From Kitasatospora paranensis (lineage in GTDB: Bacteria; Actinomycetota; Actinomycetes; Streptomycetales; Streptomycetaceae): DNA of 64,000 nt. Under the pieces are notes generated by a model that saw only the letters and a program-made list of their open reading frames with translations, was not told the origin of the DNA and made no database searches. The position numbers and the translations under genes are program-made. The DNA is taken from the NCBI RefSeq assembly GCF_039544005.1, contig NZ_BAABKV010000001.1, positions 5,518,001 to 5,582,000 on the forward strand, written 5' to 3'. Each line of letters starts with the position of its first letter. Position 1 is the stretch's first letter. Below, piece by piece: positions 19,325 through 28,171 of this stretch.

Positions 19325-20935
19325 ATGACCGAGGCCAGCAGTCACCCCAACGACAGCTTCCACGTCTTCGACACCACGCTGCGCGACGGCGCCCAGCGCG
19401 AGGGGATCAACCTCACCGTCGCGGACAAGCTGACCATCGCCCGGCACCTGGACGAGTTCGGCGTCGGCTTCATCGAGGGCGGATGGCCCGGCGCCAATCC
19501 CCGTGACACCGAGTTCTTCGCCCGTGCGGCCGACGAACTCGACCTCAAGCACGCCCGGCTGGTGGCCTTCGGCGCCACCCGGCGGGCCGGCGGGAAGGCC
19601 GCGGACGACCCGCAGCTCGCCGCCCTGGTCAACTCCGGCGCCCCGGTCGTCACCCTCGTCGCCAAGTCGCACGACCGGCACGTCGAACTCGCCCTGCGCA
19701 CCACGCTCGACGAGAACCTGGAGATGATCCGCGACAGCGTCACCCACCTGCGCGAGCAGGGCCGCCGGGTGTTCATCGACTGCGAGCACTTCTTCGACGG
19801 CTACCGGGCCAACCCGCAGTACGCGCTGGCGGTCGTCCGCACCGCCCACGAGGCCGGCGCCGACGTCGTCGTGCTCTGCGACACCAACGGCGGCATGCTG
19901 CCGCTGGGCGTCCGCGACATCGTCGCCGAGGTGCTGGCCGCCACCGGCGCCCGCCTCGGCATCCACGCCCAGGACGACACCGGCTGCGCGGTCGCCAACA
20001 CCCTCGCCGCCGTCGACGCCGGCGCCACCCACGTGCAGTGCACCGCCAACGGCTACGGCGAGCGGGTCGGCAACGCCAACCTCTTCCCGGTGGTCGGCGC
20101 CCTGGAGATCAAGTACGACCGGCGGGTGCTCCCGGAGGGCCGCCTCGCCGAGATGACCCGGATCTCGCACGCCATCGCCGAGGTGGTCAACCTCGCGCCC
20201 TCCACCCACCAGCCGTACGTCGGCTTCTCGGCCTTCGCGCACAAGGCCGGCCTGCACGCCTCCGCGATCAAGGTCGACCCCGACCTGTACCAGCACATCG
20301 ACCCCGAGCGGGTCGGCAACACCATGCGGATGCTGGTCTCCGACATGGCCGGCCGGGCCTCGGTCGAACTCAAGGGCAAGGAGCTCGGCTACGACCTCTC
20401 CGCCGACCGCGACCTGGTCGGCCGGGTGGTCGCCAAGGTCAAGGCGCAGGAGAACCTGGGCTACACCTACGAGGCCGCCGACGCCTCCTTCGAACTGCTG
20501 CTGCGCGACGAGGTCCGCGGCCGCCGCGAGCGCTTCTTCGCCCTGGAGTCCTGGCGGACCATCAGCGAGCAGCGGGTCGACAACGGGGCCGACAACGAGG
20601 CCACGGTCAAGCTCTGGGCCAAGGGCGAGCGCCGGATCGCCACCGGGGAGGGCAACGGCCCGGTCGACGCGCTGGACAAGGCGCTGCGCACCGCGCTGGA
20701 GGGGATCTACCCGCAGCTCGCCAAGTTCGAGCTGGTGGACTACAAGGTCCGCATCCTGGAGGGCCAGCACGGCACCGGGTCGAAGACCCGGGTCCTGATC
20801 GAGTCCTCCGACGGCGTCGTGAGCTGGTCGACCGTGGGCGTCGCGGACAACGTCATCGCGGCCTCCTGGCGGGCCCTGGACGACGCCTACACCTACGGGC
20901 TGCTGCGGGCCGGCGTGGAGCCCGGCGAGAGCTGA
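19325..20935 (+). CDS. cimA: (R)-citramalate synthase
   Basis: Condenses pyruvate and acetyl-CoA to citramalate, giving 2-oxobutyrate for isoleucine without threonine. 536 residues; the N-terminal TIM barrel has DTTLRDGAQREGINLT (about 14-29), EGGWPGANPRD, HAQDDTGCAVANT and the C-terminal regulatory (LeuA dimer) domain is present from about 400. The insert GGWPGANP and RDGAQREG favour CimA over 2-isopropylmalate synthase. Expression is probably controlled by the attenuator directly upstream. Confidence 0.88.
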   Translation: MTEASSHPNDSFHVFDTTLRDGAQREGINLTVADKLTIARHLDEFGVGFIEGGWPGANPRDTEFFARAADELDLKHARLVAFGATRRAGGKAADDPQLAALVNSGAPVVTLVAKSHDRHVELALRTTLDENLEMIRDSVTHLREQGRRVFIDCEHFFDGYRANPQYALAVVRTAHEAGADVVVLCDTNGGMLPLGVRDIVAEVLAATGARLGIHAQDDTGCAVANTLAAVDAGATHVQCTANGYGERVGNANLFPVVGALEIKYDRRVLPEGRLAEMTRISHAIAEVVNLAPSTHQPYVGFSAFAHKAGLHASAIKVDPDLYQHIDPERVGNTMRMLVSDMAGRASVELKGKELGYDLSADRDLVGRVVAKVKAQENLGYTYEAADASFELLLRDEVRGRRERFFALESWRTISEQRVDNGADNEATVKLWAKGERRIATGEGNGPVDALDKALRTALEGIYPQLAKFELVDYKVRILEGQHGTGSKTRVLIESSDGVVSWSTVGVADNVIAASWRALDDAYTYGLLRAGVEPGES

Positions 20936-20976
20936 CGGGCACTGACGGGCACGGCCCGGGTGCGCCCGGAATGCCG

Positions 20977-21007
20977 CAGGGGCGCGGGGATGGTTCCCGC
21001 GCCCCTG
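20977..21007. terminator. Bidirectional terminator between cimA and cvnD
   Basis: Perfect 12-base-pair stem CAGGGGCGCGGG (20977-20988) with CCCGCGCCCCTG (20996-21007), loop 7. It serves the convergent cimA and left conservon. Confidence 0.7.
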
Positions 21008-21038
21008 TTGCGTGCTGTGCGCCGCCCGTCCGGCCCGG

Positions 21039-21623
21039 TTACCGCAGGCGGGCGAGGAGGGCGTGCTCGACGAGGGTGATCAGGGCGCTCTTGGCGCTGT
21101 CGCGGCGTCGGGCGTCGAGGGCGATGACGGGGGTGTCGGGGCCGAGCTGGAGGGCTTCGCGGACTTCGTCCGCGGTGTGGGGCTGGTGTCCGTCGAAGCC
21201 GTTGAGGGCGACGACGAAGGGGAGTCCGCTGTTCTCGAAGTAGTCGAGGGCGGGGAAGCAGTCGGCGAGGCGGCGGGTGTCGACGAGGACGACGGCGCCG
21301 ATGGCGCCGCGGACGAGGTCGTCCCACATGAACCAGAAGCGGTCCTGTCCGGGGGTGCCGAAGAGGTAGAGGATGAGGTCTTCGTCGAGGGTGATGCGGC
21401 CGAAGTCCATGGCGACCGTGGTGGTGGTCTTGCCGGAGACGTGGCTGAGGTCGTCGATGCCGGCGCTGGCGCTGGTCATGACGGCTTCGGTGCGCAGCGG
21501 GTTGATCTCGGAGACGGCGCCGACGAGGGTGGTCTTGCCGACTCCGAAGCCGCCGGCGACGACGATCTTCGCGGAGGTGGTCGCGCGGTTGGCGGAGGCC
21601 GCGTTAGAGCTTGCGAAGTCCAC
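21039..21623 (-). CDS. cvnD: CvnD: Ras-like/MglA-type small GTPase of left conservon
   Basis: 194 residues. The P-loop is GGFGVGKTT (24-32); the switch II motif reads FGTPGQDRF (Pro/Gly in place of DxxG, as in MglA-like bacterial GTPases), and the base-specifying loop is ALNGFDGHQ. GTG 21623 lies inside the 3' end of cvnC (20-base overlap), so the two are translationally coupled. In conservons CvnD is the downstream output of CvnA/B/C. From about 21041 to 21652 the DNA matches the second conservon (26606-27217) with only two or three substitutions, at the N-terminal linker. Confidence 0.92.
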   Translation of the reverse strand: MDFASSNAASANRATTSAKIVVAGGFGVGKTTLVGAVSEINPLRTEAVMTSASAGIDDLSHVSGKTTTTVAMDFGRITLDEDLILYLFGTPGQDRFWFMWDDLVRGAIGAVVLVDTRRLADCFPALDYFENSGLPFVVALNGFDGHQPHTADEVREALQLGPDTPVIALDARRRDSAKSALITLVEHALLARLR

Positions 21624-21652
21624 TGAGGACCCTTTCGAGCAGCGTGACGTCG
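21041..21652 (-). repeat. Near-identical block shared by both conservons (cvnD), left copy
   Basis: About 610 bases match 26606-27217 with two or three differences (GGTTGGCGG against GGCTGGGGG at 21588-21596). It starts at the cvnD 3' end and stops soon after the cvnC/cvnD overlap. Adjacent cvnC and flanking sequence are clearly diverged. Confidence 0.85.
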
Positions 21653-22233
21653 GGCTGGTTGCCGGATTCGCCGCCGGCAGCGGGCTGGTGGATGGTGACC
21701 AGGCCGGCCTCGGCCAGGTCGGCGACGAGGATGCGCGCCACACCCAGCGGCAGGTCGAGCAGCGCGGAGACCTCGGCGACGGACTTGACGTCGGTGCAGA
21801 GGCTGCAGATCCGCTGGTGCTCGGGCAGCAGGGTGGCCAGGCGGCCCGGGTCGACGCTGGCGGAGACCAGGGCCTCGATCGCCAGCTCGTACCGGGGCCT
21901 GGTGCGTCCGCCGGTCATCGCGAACGGCCGGATCAGCGGGCCGGAGTCGGCCTCTTCCTCGTCCTCGACGTGTCCGGGTTCCTCGGGAACCTGTTCAGGG
22001 AACGCCTCGGGCCCCGGGTAGCTCTGGTAGCCGGACCCCGGCTGGGCGTAGCCGCCCTGGACGGGGTGCTGCTCGCCGTAGGGCTGGGTGAAGTACTGCC
22101 GGCCCGACGGGTCGGCGTACGGCTGCTGCTGGTACGGCTGCCCGTGGCCGACGCCGGGAGCTCCGAACGCGTCGTGGCCGGTACCGGGGTACGGGACGCC
22201 GTACTGACCGCTGCGGTCGTCTGGCGGTGTCAC
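21604..22233 (-). CDS. cvnC: CvnC: DUF742 protein of left conservon
   Basis: 209 residues. The first ~95 are low-complexity (Tyr, Gln, Gly, Pro; then EDEEEADSGP), followed by the DUF742 winged-helix domain beginning PLIRPFAMTGGRTRPRYELAIEALVSA and ending DVTLLERVLSGLRKL. GTG 22233 has GAGGAGAGG upstream. DUF742 proteins are thought to act as adaptors for the GTPase. Its N-terminal half differs completely from the cvnC of the right conservon. Confidence 0.9.
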   Translation of the reverse strand: MTPPDDRSGQYGVPYPGTGHDAFGAPGVGHGQPYQQQPYADPSGRQYFTQPYGEQHPVQGGYAQPGSGYQSYPGPEAFPEQVPEEPGHVEDEEEADSGPLIRPFAMTGGRTRPRYELAIEALVSASVDPGRLATLLPEHQRICSLCTDVKSVAEVSALLDLPLGVARILVADLAEAGLVTIHQPAAGGESGNQPDVTLLERVLSGLRKL

Positions 22234-22405
22234 GGTCCTCTCCTCACAAGGTGCGGCGATGCGGTGCTGGCCCGGACACGGGGGTGTTCGGGCCGGTGGT
22301 GCGTAGGCCGTACAACGCCCGAACCCGAGTCCGCCGGCGGGTGCCGGAGGACTCGGGGACGGGCAATGAGGTCATACGAATACCAGGACGGTATCCGACG
22401 AACCG

Positions 22406-22818
22406 TCAGTGCAGCAGGCTGCCCTGGAGTTCTGCCCGGAGGGCGGGGGTGAGGACGGCGCCTGCGCGGTCGACGAGCAGGGCCATCTCGTAGCCGACGA
22501 GGCCGATGTCGGAGTCGGGTGCGGCGAGCACGGCCAGGGCCGAGCCGTCGCTGACGGCCATCAGGAACAGGAAGCCGCGCTCCATCTCGACGACGGTCTG
22601 GTTGACGTCGCCGCCCTCGAAGATCCGGCTGGCGCCGGAGGTCAGCGAGGTGAGGCCGGAGGCGACGGCGGCGAGCTGGTCGGCCCGGTCCCGGGGAAGC
22701 CTTCGGACATGCAGAGCAGGAGACCGTCGGCGGAGACCACCACCGTGTGCGACACCCCGGGGGTGTTGTCCACGAAATTGGTGATCAGCCAGTTCAGGTT
22801 CTGTGCGGCCTGGCTCAT
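22406..22818 (-). CDS. cvnB: CvnB: roadblock/LC7 protein of left conservon, frameshifted
   Basis: About 137 residues in two frames. SQAAQNLNWLITNFVDNTPG and VVVSADGLLL fit the roadblock/LC7 GAP-like family; near 22692 the frame breaks at EGFP, and after one more C would continue RDRADQLAAVASGLTSL, FEGGDVNQTVVEMERGFLF and ALRAELQGSLLH. ATG 22818 is chosen; TTG 22827 would add three residues and sits better to AGGAG. The whole gene and flanks (22406-22847) are identical by eye with 27759-28200, including the break. Confidence 0.88.
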
Positions 22819-22847
22819 CTGACTCAACTCAACGCTCCTGGTGGTTC
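22406..22847 (-). repeat. Identical block shared by both conservons (cvnB), left copy
   Basis: 442 bases appear identical with 27759-28200, from the cvnB stop to ten or so codons into the end of cvnA (the terminal HQER codons). Offset 5353 bases, different from the cvnD offset, so this is not one simple segmental duplication. Confidence 0.85.
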
Positions 22848-25800
22848 GAGCCGCCGAAGAGATCGGTGCTGCTGTTCTGGTTGCCGCCACGACCCTGGTT
22901 CGGGTCCACGCGGAAGCTGCCGGTGGCCCCCGGGTCACCGCCGGCGTTGCGGCCCTGCTCGACGCCGCGGCGCAGGTTGGTCAACCGGCCGCGCACCTCC
23001 TCCGGGTTGCGGGAGACCTGGGGGCCTTCCTGCGGTCCGGGCTTGGCGTTGCCGGGCACGAGGTTCTGCTTGGGCACACGGCGCGGCAGGCCGGACGGCG
23101 TGGTGCCGCTCGACGAGGGCTCGCGCACCTGCTCGGCGCGCTGCCAGCTGCCGTCGTTGGCCGACTGCCACGGGCTGGACGAGCCGGTCGGACCGGTCGG
23201 GCCGTAGCCGCCGAGTCCGGACACCTCGTGGCCGCGGGACTCCTCCGCGCCGGAGGTGTCCTTGGCGCCGGTGAACCAGTTCTTGGTCTCGCCGGCCGGC
23301 TGGCCGGCGAAGCCGCCGCCGCCACCGGCCAGCTGCTGGCCCGGACGGCGCTGCGGCAGGCCGGAGCCCGAGCCGGAGTCCGCGACCGGCGCCGGCGGCA
23401 GCGCGGGCTGCTCGTCCACGCCGTACGGGTGGCCGCCGGCCTGCCCGTCCTGGTAGCCGTAGCCCTGGTAGCCGGTGTCCTGGTAGCCCTGCTGCTGCGG
23501 GACGCCGTCGTAGCCGCCCTGGGCGTACTGCGGGTCCTGGTAGCCGTCGTAGCCGTCCTGCTGCGGGTACTCCTGGCCGTAGCCGGCGTACTCGCGGCCG
23601 TACGGGTCCTGCTGCGGCTCCGCGTAGTCCTGGCCGTAGGGCTGCTGGTAGTCGCCCTGCTCGAAGCCCTGCTGCGGGTACTCCTCGGCGTAGGCCTCGG
23701 CGTACGGCGCGTCGGTCTCGATCGCCTCGGCGTCGATGACGTCCTCGCGGGGGCCGGCCTCCAGGGCGGTGCGACGGGCCTCGTCGAGCCGCTGCGAGCG
23801 CTGCATGGACTCCAGCGCCGGGCTGAAGCCACCGGAGGCGACACCGGTCAGGTGGTCGTCGAAGCCGAGCTCGGCGGCGCTGCGCTGGCCCTGCCAGCCC
23901 TCCTGCCAGCTCTCCATCGGCTCCTGCTCGGAGAAGATCCGGGAGACGGTGAACTGCTCCTCGGGCTCCGTGGGGGCGTTCATCTGGGTCAGGAACTGCG
24001 GGAGCATCACCAGGGAGGTGGTGCCCGCGGACTCGCCCGAGGGGCGGAGCTGGACGCGGATGTCGTGGCGCTGGGAGAGCCGGCCGACCACGAACAGGCC
24101 CATGCGGCGGGAGATGGTGGCGTCGACCGTGGGCGGCTCGGCCAGCTTCTCGTTGATCTCGGCGAAGTCGTCGGCGGTGAGGCCGATGCCCTTGTCGTGG
24201 ATCTCCACCAGGACGCGGCCGTCCGGCAGGCGGGTGGCGTTGACCAGCACCCGGGTCTGCGGGCTGGAGAACGTGGTGGCGTTCTCCAACAGCTCGGCGA
24301 GCAGGTGGACGAGGTCGGTCACCGCGGCGCCGACGACCTCCGCCTCCGGGATGCCGGCGAGTTCGATGCGCTCGTACTGCTCCACCTCGGAGGCGGCGGC
24401 GCGGAGCACGTCGACCAGCGGGACGGGGGTGTTCCAGCGGCGGCCCGGCTCCTCGCCGGCGAGGACGAGGAGGTTCTCGCCGTTGCGGCGCATACGGGTC
24501 GCGAGGTGGTCCAGCTTGAAGAGGTTCTCCAGCTGGTCCGGGTCGGCCTCGTTGTTCTCCAGGTCGGTGATCAGCGCCAGCTGGCGCTGGATCAGGCTCT
24601 GGCTGCGGCGCGACAGGTTGGAGAAGATCGCGTTCAGGTTGCCTCGGAGCAGGGCCTGCTCGGCGGCGAGCGACACGGCCTGCGCGTGGACCTGGTCGAA
24701 GGCGCGGGCGACCTCGCCGATCTCGTCGCGGCCGCTGAGCGGGATCGGCTCGACCGAGGTGTCCACCCGGTCCGGGTCGGTCTTGGAGAGCTTCTCGACC
24801 AGGTCCGGGAGACGGTGGTTGGCGATGTCGAGCGCGGCGGTGTTCAGGGTCCGCATGCCGAGGATCATCGAGCGGGCGACGAAACCGGTGAGCAGGCCGG
24901 CCAGGGCCAGCGAGATGAGCACGATGCCGGTGTTGAGCGCCATGTCGGTCTGGGCGCCGGACTTGATGTCCGACGCGTCGCCGACGACCTCGGTGAGGAG
25001 CGAGGACTCCGCGGTCCGCAGGGCGGTCATGTGGCTGGCGCTGGCCTGCAGCCAGTTGCCCACGGTCAGGCCCTGGGCCTTGGCCTCCTCGAACACCGCG
25101 TCGGCGGCGGCCTTGCCCTTGGTCTGGCCGGCGCTGGCCGCCTCGGAGTAGCCGAGGCCGATGTTCATCAGGCCGGTCATGGTCGGGATGGTGCGGCCGT
25201 CGGGCATCCGCAGCGGGCTGCGCTGGTCGGCCGAGGCCTGCTGGACGAGGGCGTCCGCGTAGACCTTGGCGTCGTCGGCGGTGGAGCCGGTGTTGAACTC
25301 GCTGATCGCGGTCTGCTCCAGCTTGGAGGCCACGAGCAGGGACATGATCATGTCCGTGTTCTCGTACTTGGTGACCGAGTCCTTGGCGATGCCGGCCAGC
25401 AGGTTGAGCATCAGCGCGCGCTGGGTCGAGGCCGAGGCCTTGGCCAGCGACATCGCGTAGATCGCGCGGCCCTTGCTGGTGACGTCCGAGCTGCCGAAGC
25501 CGACCGAGTTGTCGATGGCCAGCAGCGGCGCGAACATCACGGAGTACGCGGCCTGGGTGGCGGTGGCGAACAGCTCCGGCTTGTACGCGTTGTCACGAAG
25601 GTGCGGCAGGTCGACGACGAGCTGCTGGAAGGCCTGGTTGCGGCGCTGCAGCGTCGCGTCGTCGGAGATCTTCGCGTAGGCGCTGTTGTACGCGACGAGC
25701 GCCTCGTCGGTCTTCTTGCGCAGCTTCGCGACGATGCCCTGCGGGTCGTCGCCGGCCACGATCGGCACGATCGTCAGGTCGCGCTCGCTCTCCAGGGCGT

Positions 25801-26236
25801 CCGCGAGGTCGGTCGCGGCGTTGGCGAGCTTCGCGGTCTTCACCGCGCGGTCGGCCTTGGTGTAGTTGTCGAACGAGGTGTTGACGCGCAGACCGCCGAA
25901 GACCAGGCCGATGACGACCGGGATCAGGAGGATCGCCACCAGGCGGGTCGGCACGCGCCAGTGCCGCGGGGCCAGGAAGTCGTACCGGCCGCCGCTCTTC
26001 CCGTCCGTGTCGGCGGCCGCGGCCGCCGTCCGGGGCCGGGGTGCCGACGGGCCGGGGCCCGGGGCGCCGCCCGGGCCGCTGAGTATCTGGGTCGGCGGCC
26101 CCGCGTTCCCGCGGGCCGGCCGTTCGTCCGCAGCGGTGAACGCGGAGAACCCGGCGGGAGCCTGGCCGTTCGTGCCCGGCTGGTTCTGGCGGGGCTCGGA
26201 ACGCCGCTGCGGGGTGTCTGGCTGCTTACGCCTCAC
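22829..26236 (-). CDS. cvnA: CvnA: membrane sensor histidine-kinase-like protein of left conservon
   Basis: 1135 residues. A Pro/Gly-rich cytoplasmic head, membrane helix about 93-118 (TRLVAILLIPVVIGLVFGG), an extracytoplasmic nitrate/nitrite-sensor-like helical domain, a second helix about 432-455, HAMP, dimer region (SQSLIQRQLALITDLEN) and a HATPase_c domain with the N box LLAELLENATTF, G1 box IHDKGIGLT and RRMGLFVVGRL. The phospho-accepting His of normal kinases is replaced by a QRQL context, as usual in conservons. The last ~330 residues are Tyr/Gln/Gly-rich repeats (DGYDGYQ, YQDTGYQGYGYQDG). GTG 26236 with GAGAGG upstream. Diverged from the right cvnA. Confidence 0.92.
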   Translation of the reverse strand: MRRKQPDTPQRRSEPRQNQPGTNGQAPAGFSAFTAADERPARGNAGPPTQILSGPGGAPGPGPSAPRPRTAAAAADTDGKSGGRYDFLAPRHWRVPTRLVAILLIPVVIGLVFGGLRVNTSFDNYTKADRAVKTAKLANAATDLADALESERDLTIVPIVAGDDPQGIVAKLRKKTDEALVAYNSAYAKISDDATLQRRNQAFQQLVVDLPHLRDNAYKPELFATATQAAYSVMFAPLLAIDNSVGFGSSDVTSKGRAIYAMSLAKASASTQRALMLNLLAGIAKDSVTKYENTDMIMSLLVASKLEQTAISEFNTGSTADDAKVYADALVQQASADQRSPLRMPDGRTIPTMTGLMNIGLGYSEAASAGQTKGKAAADAVFEEAKAQGLTVGNWLQASASHMTALRTAESSLLTEVVGDASDIKSGAQTDMALNTGIVLISLALAGLLTGFVARSMILGMRTLNTAALDIANHRLPDLVEKLSKTDPDRVDTSVEPIPLSGRDEIGEVARAFDQVHAQAVSLAAEQALLRGNLNAIFSNLSRRSQSLIQRQLALITDLENNEADPDQLENLFKLDHLATRMRRNGENLLVLAGEEPGRRWNTPVPLVDVLRAAASEVEQYERIELAGIPEAEVVGAAVTDLVHLLAELLENATTFSSPQTRVLVNATRLPDGRVLVEIHDKGIGLTADDFAEINEKLAEPPTVDATISRRMGLFVVGRLSQRHDIRVQLRPSGESAGTTSLVMLPQFLTQMNAPTEPEEQFTVSRIFSEQEPMESWQEGWQGQRSAAELGFDDHLTGVASGGFSPALESMQRSQRLDEARRTALEAGPREDVIDAEAIETDAPYAEAYAEEYPQQGFEQGDYQQPYGQDYAEPQQDPYGREYAGYGQEYPQQDGYDGYQDPQYAQGGYDGVPQQQGYQDTGYQGYGYQDGQAGGHPYGVDEQPALPPAPVADSGSGSGLPQRRPGQQLAGGGGGFAGQPAGETKNWFTGAKDTSGAEESRGHEVSGLGGYGPTGPTGSSSPWQSANDGSWQRAEQVREPSSSGTTPSGLPRRVPKQNLVPGNAKPGPQEGPQVSRNPEEVRGRLTNLRRGVEQGRNAGGDPGATGSFRVDPNQGRGGNQNSSTDLFGGSNHQER

Positions 26237-26476
26237 TCGACAACAACCTCTCGGCCGATGGTGCGGCCATGGATCAATCCAGCGGCACCCCCGCCGGCCG
26301 CAGCCCGCTGCGCTGGGTGGAACTGCCTGGGGTGACTACGGGGTAGCTGGAATTTCAGCACGTGCAGGGTTGGGGGACAAACAGCGCTTCCCGCCCGAGA
26401 CGTGCGGAAAAAATCGGACATAGTGGGGCAGTTGCGGGCAAGTCGAAAGGTCGACAGTGCACTATGGATCGACTTC

Positions 26477-26491
26477 GTGACGCCGAGTCAC
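26477..26491. promoter_or_regulatory. GTGAC-N5-GTCAC palindrome upstream of left conservon
   Basis: Perfect five-base inverted repeat GTGAC/GTCAC separated by GCCGA. Streptomyces Crp consensus, as I recall it, is GTGNC-N6-GNCAC, so this is one base short in the spacer. It lies about 240 bases upstream of cvnA in the minus-strand promoter region. Candidate only. Confidence 0.3.
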
Positions 26492-26537
26492 AGTTGATCT
26501 CGAAATGCCTACCGAACTGTTATGCACGGATAAAGAC

Positions 26538-26577
26538 GTGCCCGCTCCTGCGCCCGGCAGGGCACAGGAGCGGGCAC
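26538..26577 (-). terminator. Terminator of right conservon (downstream of cvnD)
   Basis: Perfect 13-base-pair stem GTGCCCGCTCCTG (26538-26550) with its complement at 26565-26577. On the minus strand it is followed by TCTTTATCC, giving a T-rich tail, and it lies 27 bases after the cvnD stop. Confidence 0.75.
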
Positions 26578-26603
26578 GCACTGTCATCCGTGGGATCCCT
26601 CCG

Positions 26604-27188
26604 TCACCGCAGGCGGGCGAGGAGGGCGTGCTCGACGAGGGTGATCAGGGCGCTCTTGGCGCTGTCGCGGCGTCGGGCGTCGAGGGCGATGACGGGGGTG
26701 TCGGGGCCGAGCTGGAGGGCTTCGCGGACTTCGTCCGCGGTGTGGGGCTGGTGTCCGTCGAAGCCGTTGAGGGCGACGACGAAGGGGAGTCCGCTGTTCT
26801 CGAAGTAGTCGAGGGCGGGGAAGCAGTCGGCGAGGCGGCGGGTGTCGACGAGGACGACGGCGCCGATGGCGCCGCGGACGAGGTCGTCCCACATGAACCA
26901 GAAGCGGTCCTGTCCGGGGGTGCCGAAGAGGTAGAGGATGAGGTCTTCGTCGAGGGTGATGCGGCCGAAGTCCATGGCGACCGTGGTGGTGGTCTTGCCG
27001 GAGACGTGGCTGAGGTCGTCGATGCCGGCGCTGGCGCTGGTCATGACGGCTTCGGTGCGCAGCGGGTTGATCTCGGAGACGGCGCCGACGAGGGTGGTCT
27101 TGCCGACTCCGAAGCCGCCGGCGACGACGATCTTCGCGGAGGTGGTCGCGCGGCTGGGGGAGGCCGCGTTAGAGCTTGCGAAGTCCAC
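26604..27188 (-). CDS. cvnD: CvnD: Ras-like/MglA-type small GTPase of right conservon
   Basis: 194 residues. GTP-binding elements as in the left copy: GGFGVGKTT, FGTPGQDRF and NGFD. It differs from the left CvnD only in the N-terminal linker (SPSRATT against ANRATT region); the remaining 560 or so bases appear identical, unlike cvnA and cvnC. GTG 27188 overlaps the end of cvnC by 20 bases. Stop is TGA here, TAA in the left copy, showing that the identity ends exactly at the gene boundary. Positionally the right conservon corresponds to cvn1 (SCO5541-5544), as I recall that map. Confidence 0.92.
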   Translation of the reverse strand: MDFASSNAASPSRATTSAKIVVAGGFGVGKTTLVGAVSEINPLRTEAVMTSASAGIDDLSHVSGKTTTTVAMDFGRITLDEDLILYLFGTPGQDRFWFMWDDLVRGAIGAVVLVDTRRLADCFPALDYFENSGLPFVVALNGFDGHQPHTADEVREALQLGPDTPVIALDARRRDSAKSALITLVEHALLARLR

Positions 27189-27217
27189 TGAGGACCCTTT
27201 CGAGCAGCGTGACGTCA
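26606..27217 (-). repeat. Near-identical block shared by both conservons (cvnD), right copy
   Basis: Partner of 21041-21652, offset 5565 bases, same orientation. Confidence 0.85.
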
Positions 27218-27618
27218 GGCGCACCGCCGGACTCGCCCGCGGCAGCGGGCTGGTGGATGGTGACCAGGCCGGCCTCGGCCAGGTCGGCGACGAGAATACG
27301 AGCGACCCCGAGCGGGACACCGGCCAGCGCCGAGATCTCGGCGACGGACTTGACCTCGCGGCAGAGTCCGACGATCCGGGCGTGCTCGGGCAGCAGGCCG
27401 CCCGAGCGCTCGGCCGAGCCGGTGGTCGAGATCAGCGCCTCGATCGCCAGCTGGTACCGCGGCCGGGTCCGGCCGCCGGTCATCGCGTACGGGCGTACGA
27501 GCGGCTGCTGCTCGTAGCCGCCGGACTGCTGCCCACCGTAGCCGCCGGCCTGCTGGCCGCCGTAGCCGCTGCCGTACCCGTTGCCGTACGAGCCGGCCGG
27601 TGTCGGGGGCGGGGTCAT
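27169..27618 (-). CDS. cvnC: CvnC: DUF742 protein of right conservon
   Basis: 149 residues. A short Gly/Tyr-rich head (GNGYGSGYGGQQAGGYGGQQ) precedes the DUF742 domain, PLVRPYAMTGGRTRPRYQLAIEALI through LLERVLSGLRKL. ATG 27618 follows GAGGAGG. The head is 60 residues shorter than that of the left CvnC and unrelated in sequence, and the core domains differ at many positions, while the last 50 bases before cvnD match again. Confidence 0.9.
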   Translation of the reverse strand: MTPPPTPAGSYGNGYGSGYGGQQAGGYGGQQSGGYEQQPLVRPYAMTGGRTRPRYQLAIEALISTTGSAERSGGLLPEHARIVGLCREVKSVAEISALAGVPLGVARILVADLAEAGLVTIHQPAAAGESGGAPDVTLLERVLSGLRKL

Positions 27619-27758
27619 AAGTCCTCCTCGTGCTGCCGCCGTTCGCAGCGGGGTTCCAGCCGGGCGGTGCCGGCTGGGGCGGTCGGTCGCCCGGAGGCGG
27701 CCGATGGTCGGTGCGCCCGACCAGGCGGGCCGGGCGCATTGCGGGATCGGGGCGTGGA

Positions 27759-28171
27759 TCAGTGCAGCAGGCTGCCCTGGAGTTCTGCCCGGAGGGCGGG
27801 GGTGAGGACGGCGCCTGCGCGGTCGACGAGCAGGGCCATCTCGTAGCCGACGAGGCCGATGTCGGAGTCGGGTGCGGCGAGCACGGCCAGGGCCGAGCCG
27901 TCGCTGACGGCCATCAGGAACAGGAAGCCGCGCTCCATCTCGACGACGGTCTGGTTGACGTCGCCGCCCTCGAAGATCCGGCTGGCGCCGGAGGTCAGCG
28001 AGGTGAGGCCGGAGGCGACGGCGGCGAGCTGGTCGGCCCGGTCCCGGGGAAGCCTTCGGACATGCAGAGCAGGAGACCGTCGGCGGAGACCACCACCGTG
28101 TGCGACACCCCGGGGGTGTTGTCCACGAAATTGGTGATCAGCCAGTTCAGGTTCTGTGCGGCCTGGCTCAT
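27759..28171 (-). CDS. cvnB: CvnB: roadblock/LC7 protein of right conservon, frameshifted
   Basis: Base for base the same as the left cvnB as far as I can see, including the one-base loss (here near 28045) that breaks the frame after SEGFP. If restored it gives a 137-residue roadblock/LC7 protein. TTG 28180 is an alternative start. It lies ten bases after cvnA, as in the left conservon. Because both copies show the same break, either the loss is real and was spread by gene conversion, or both were miscalled the same way by the base caller. Confidence 0.88.

Noticed and set aside
22841..26335. 1164-codon open frame on the plus strand (and a similar one at 28194-31598)
   Set aside because: Mirror of the cvnA genes; Leu/Val/Ala/Gly-rich shadow.
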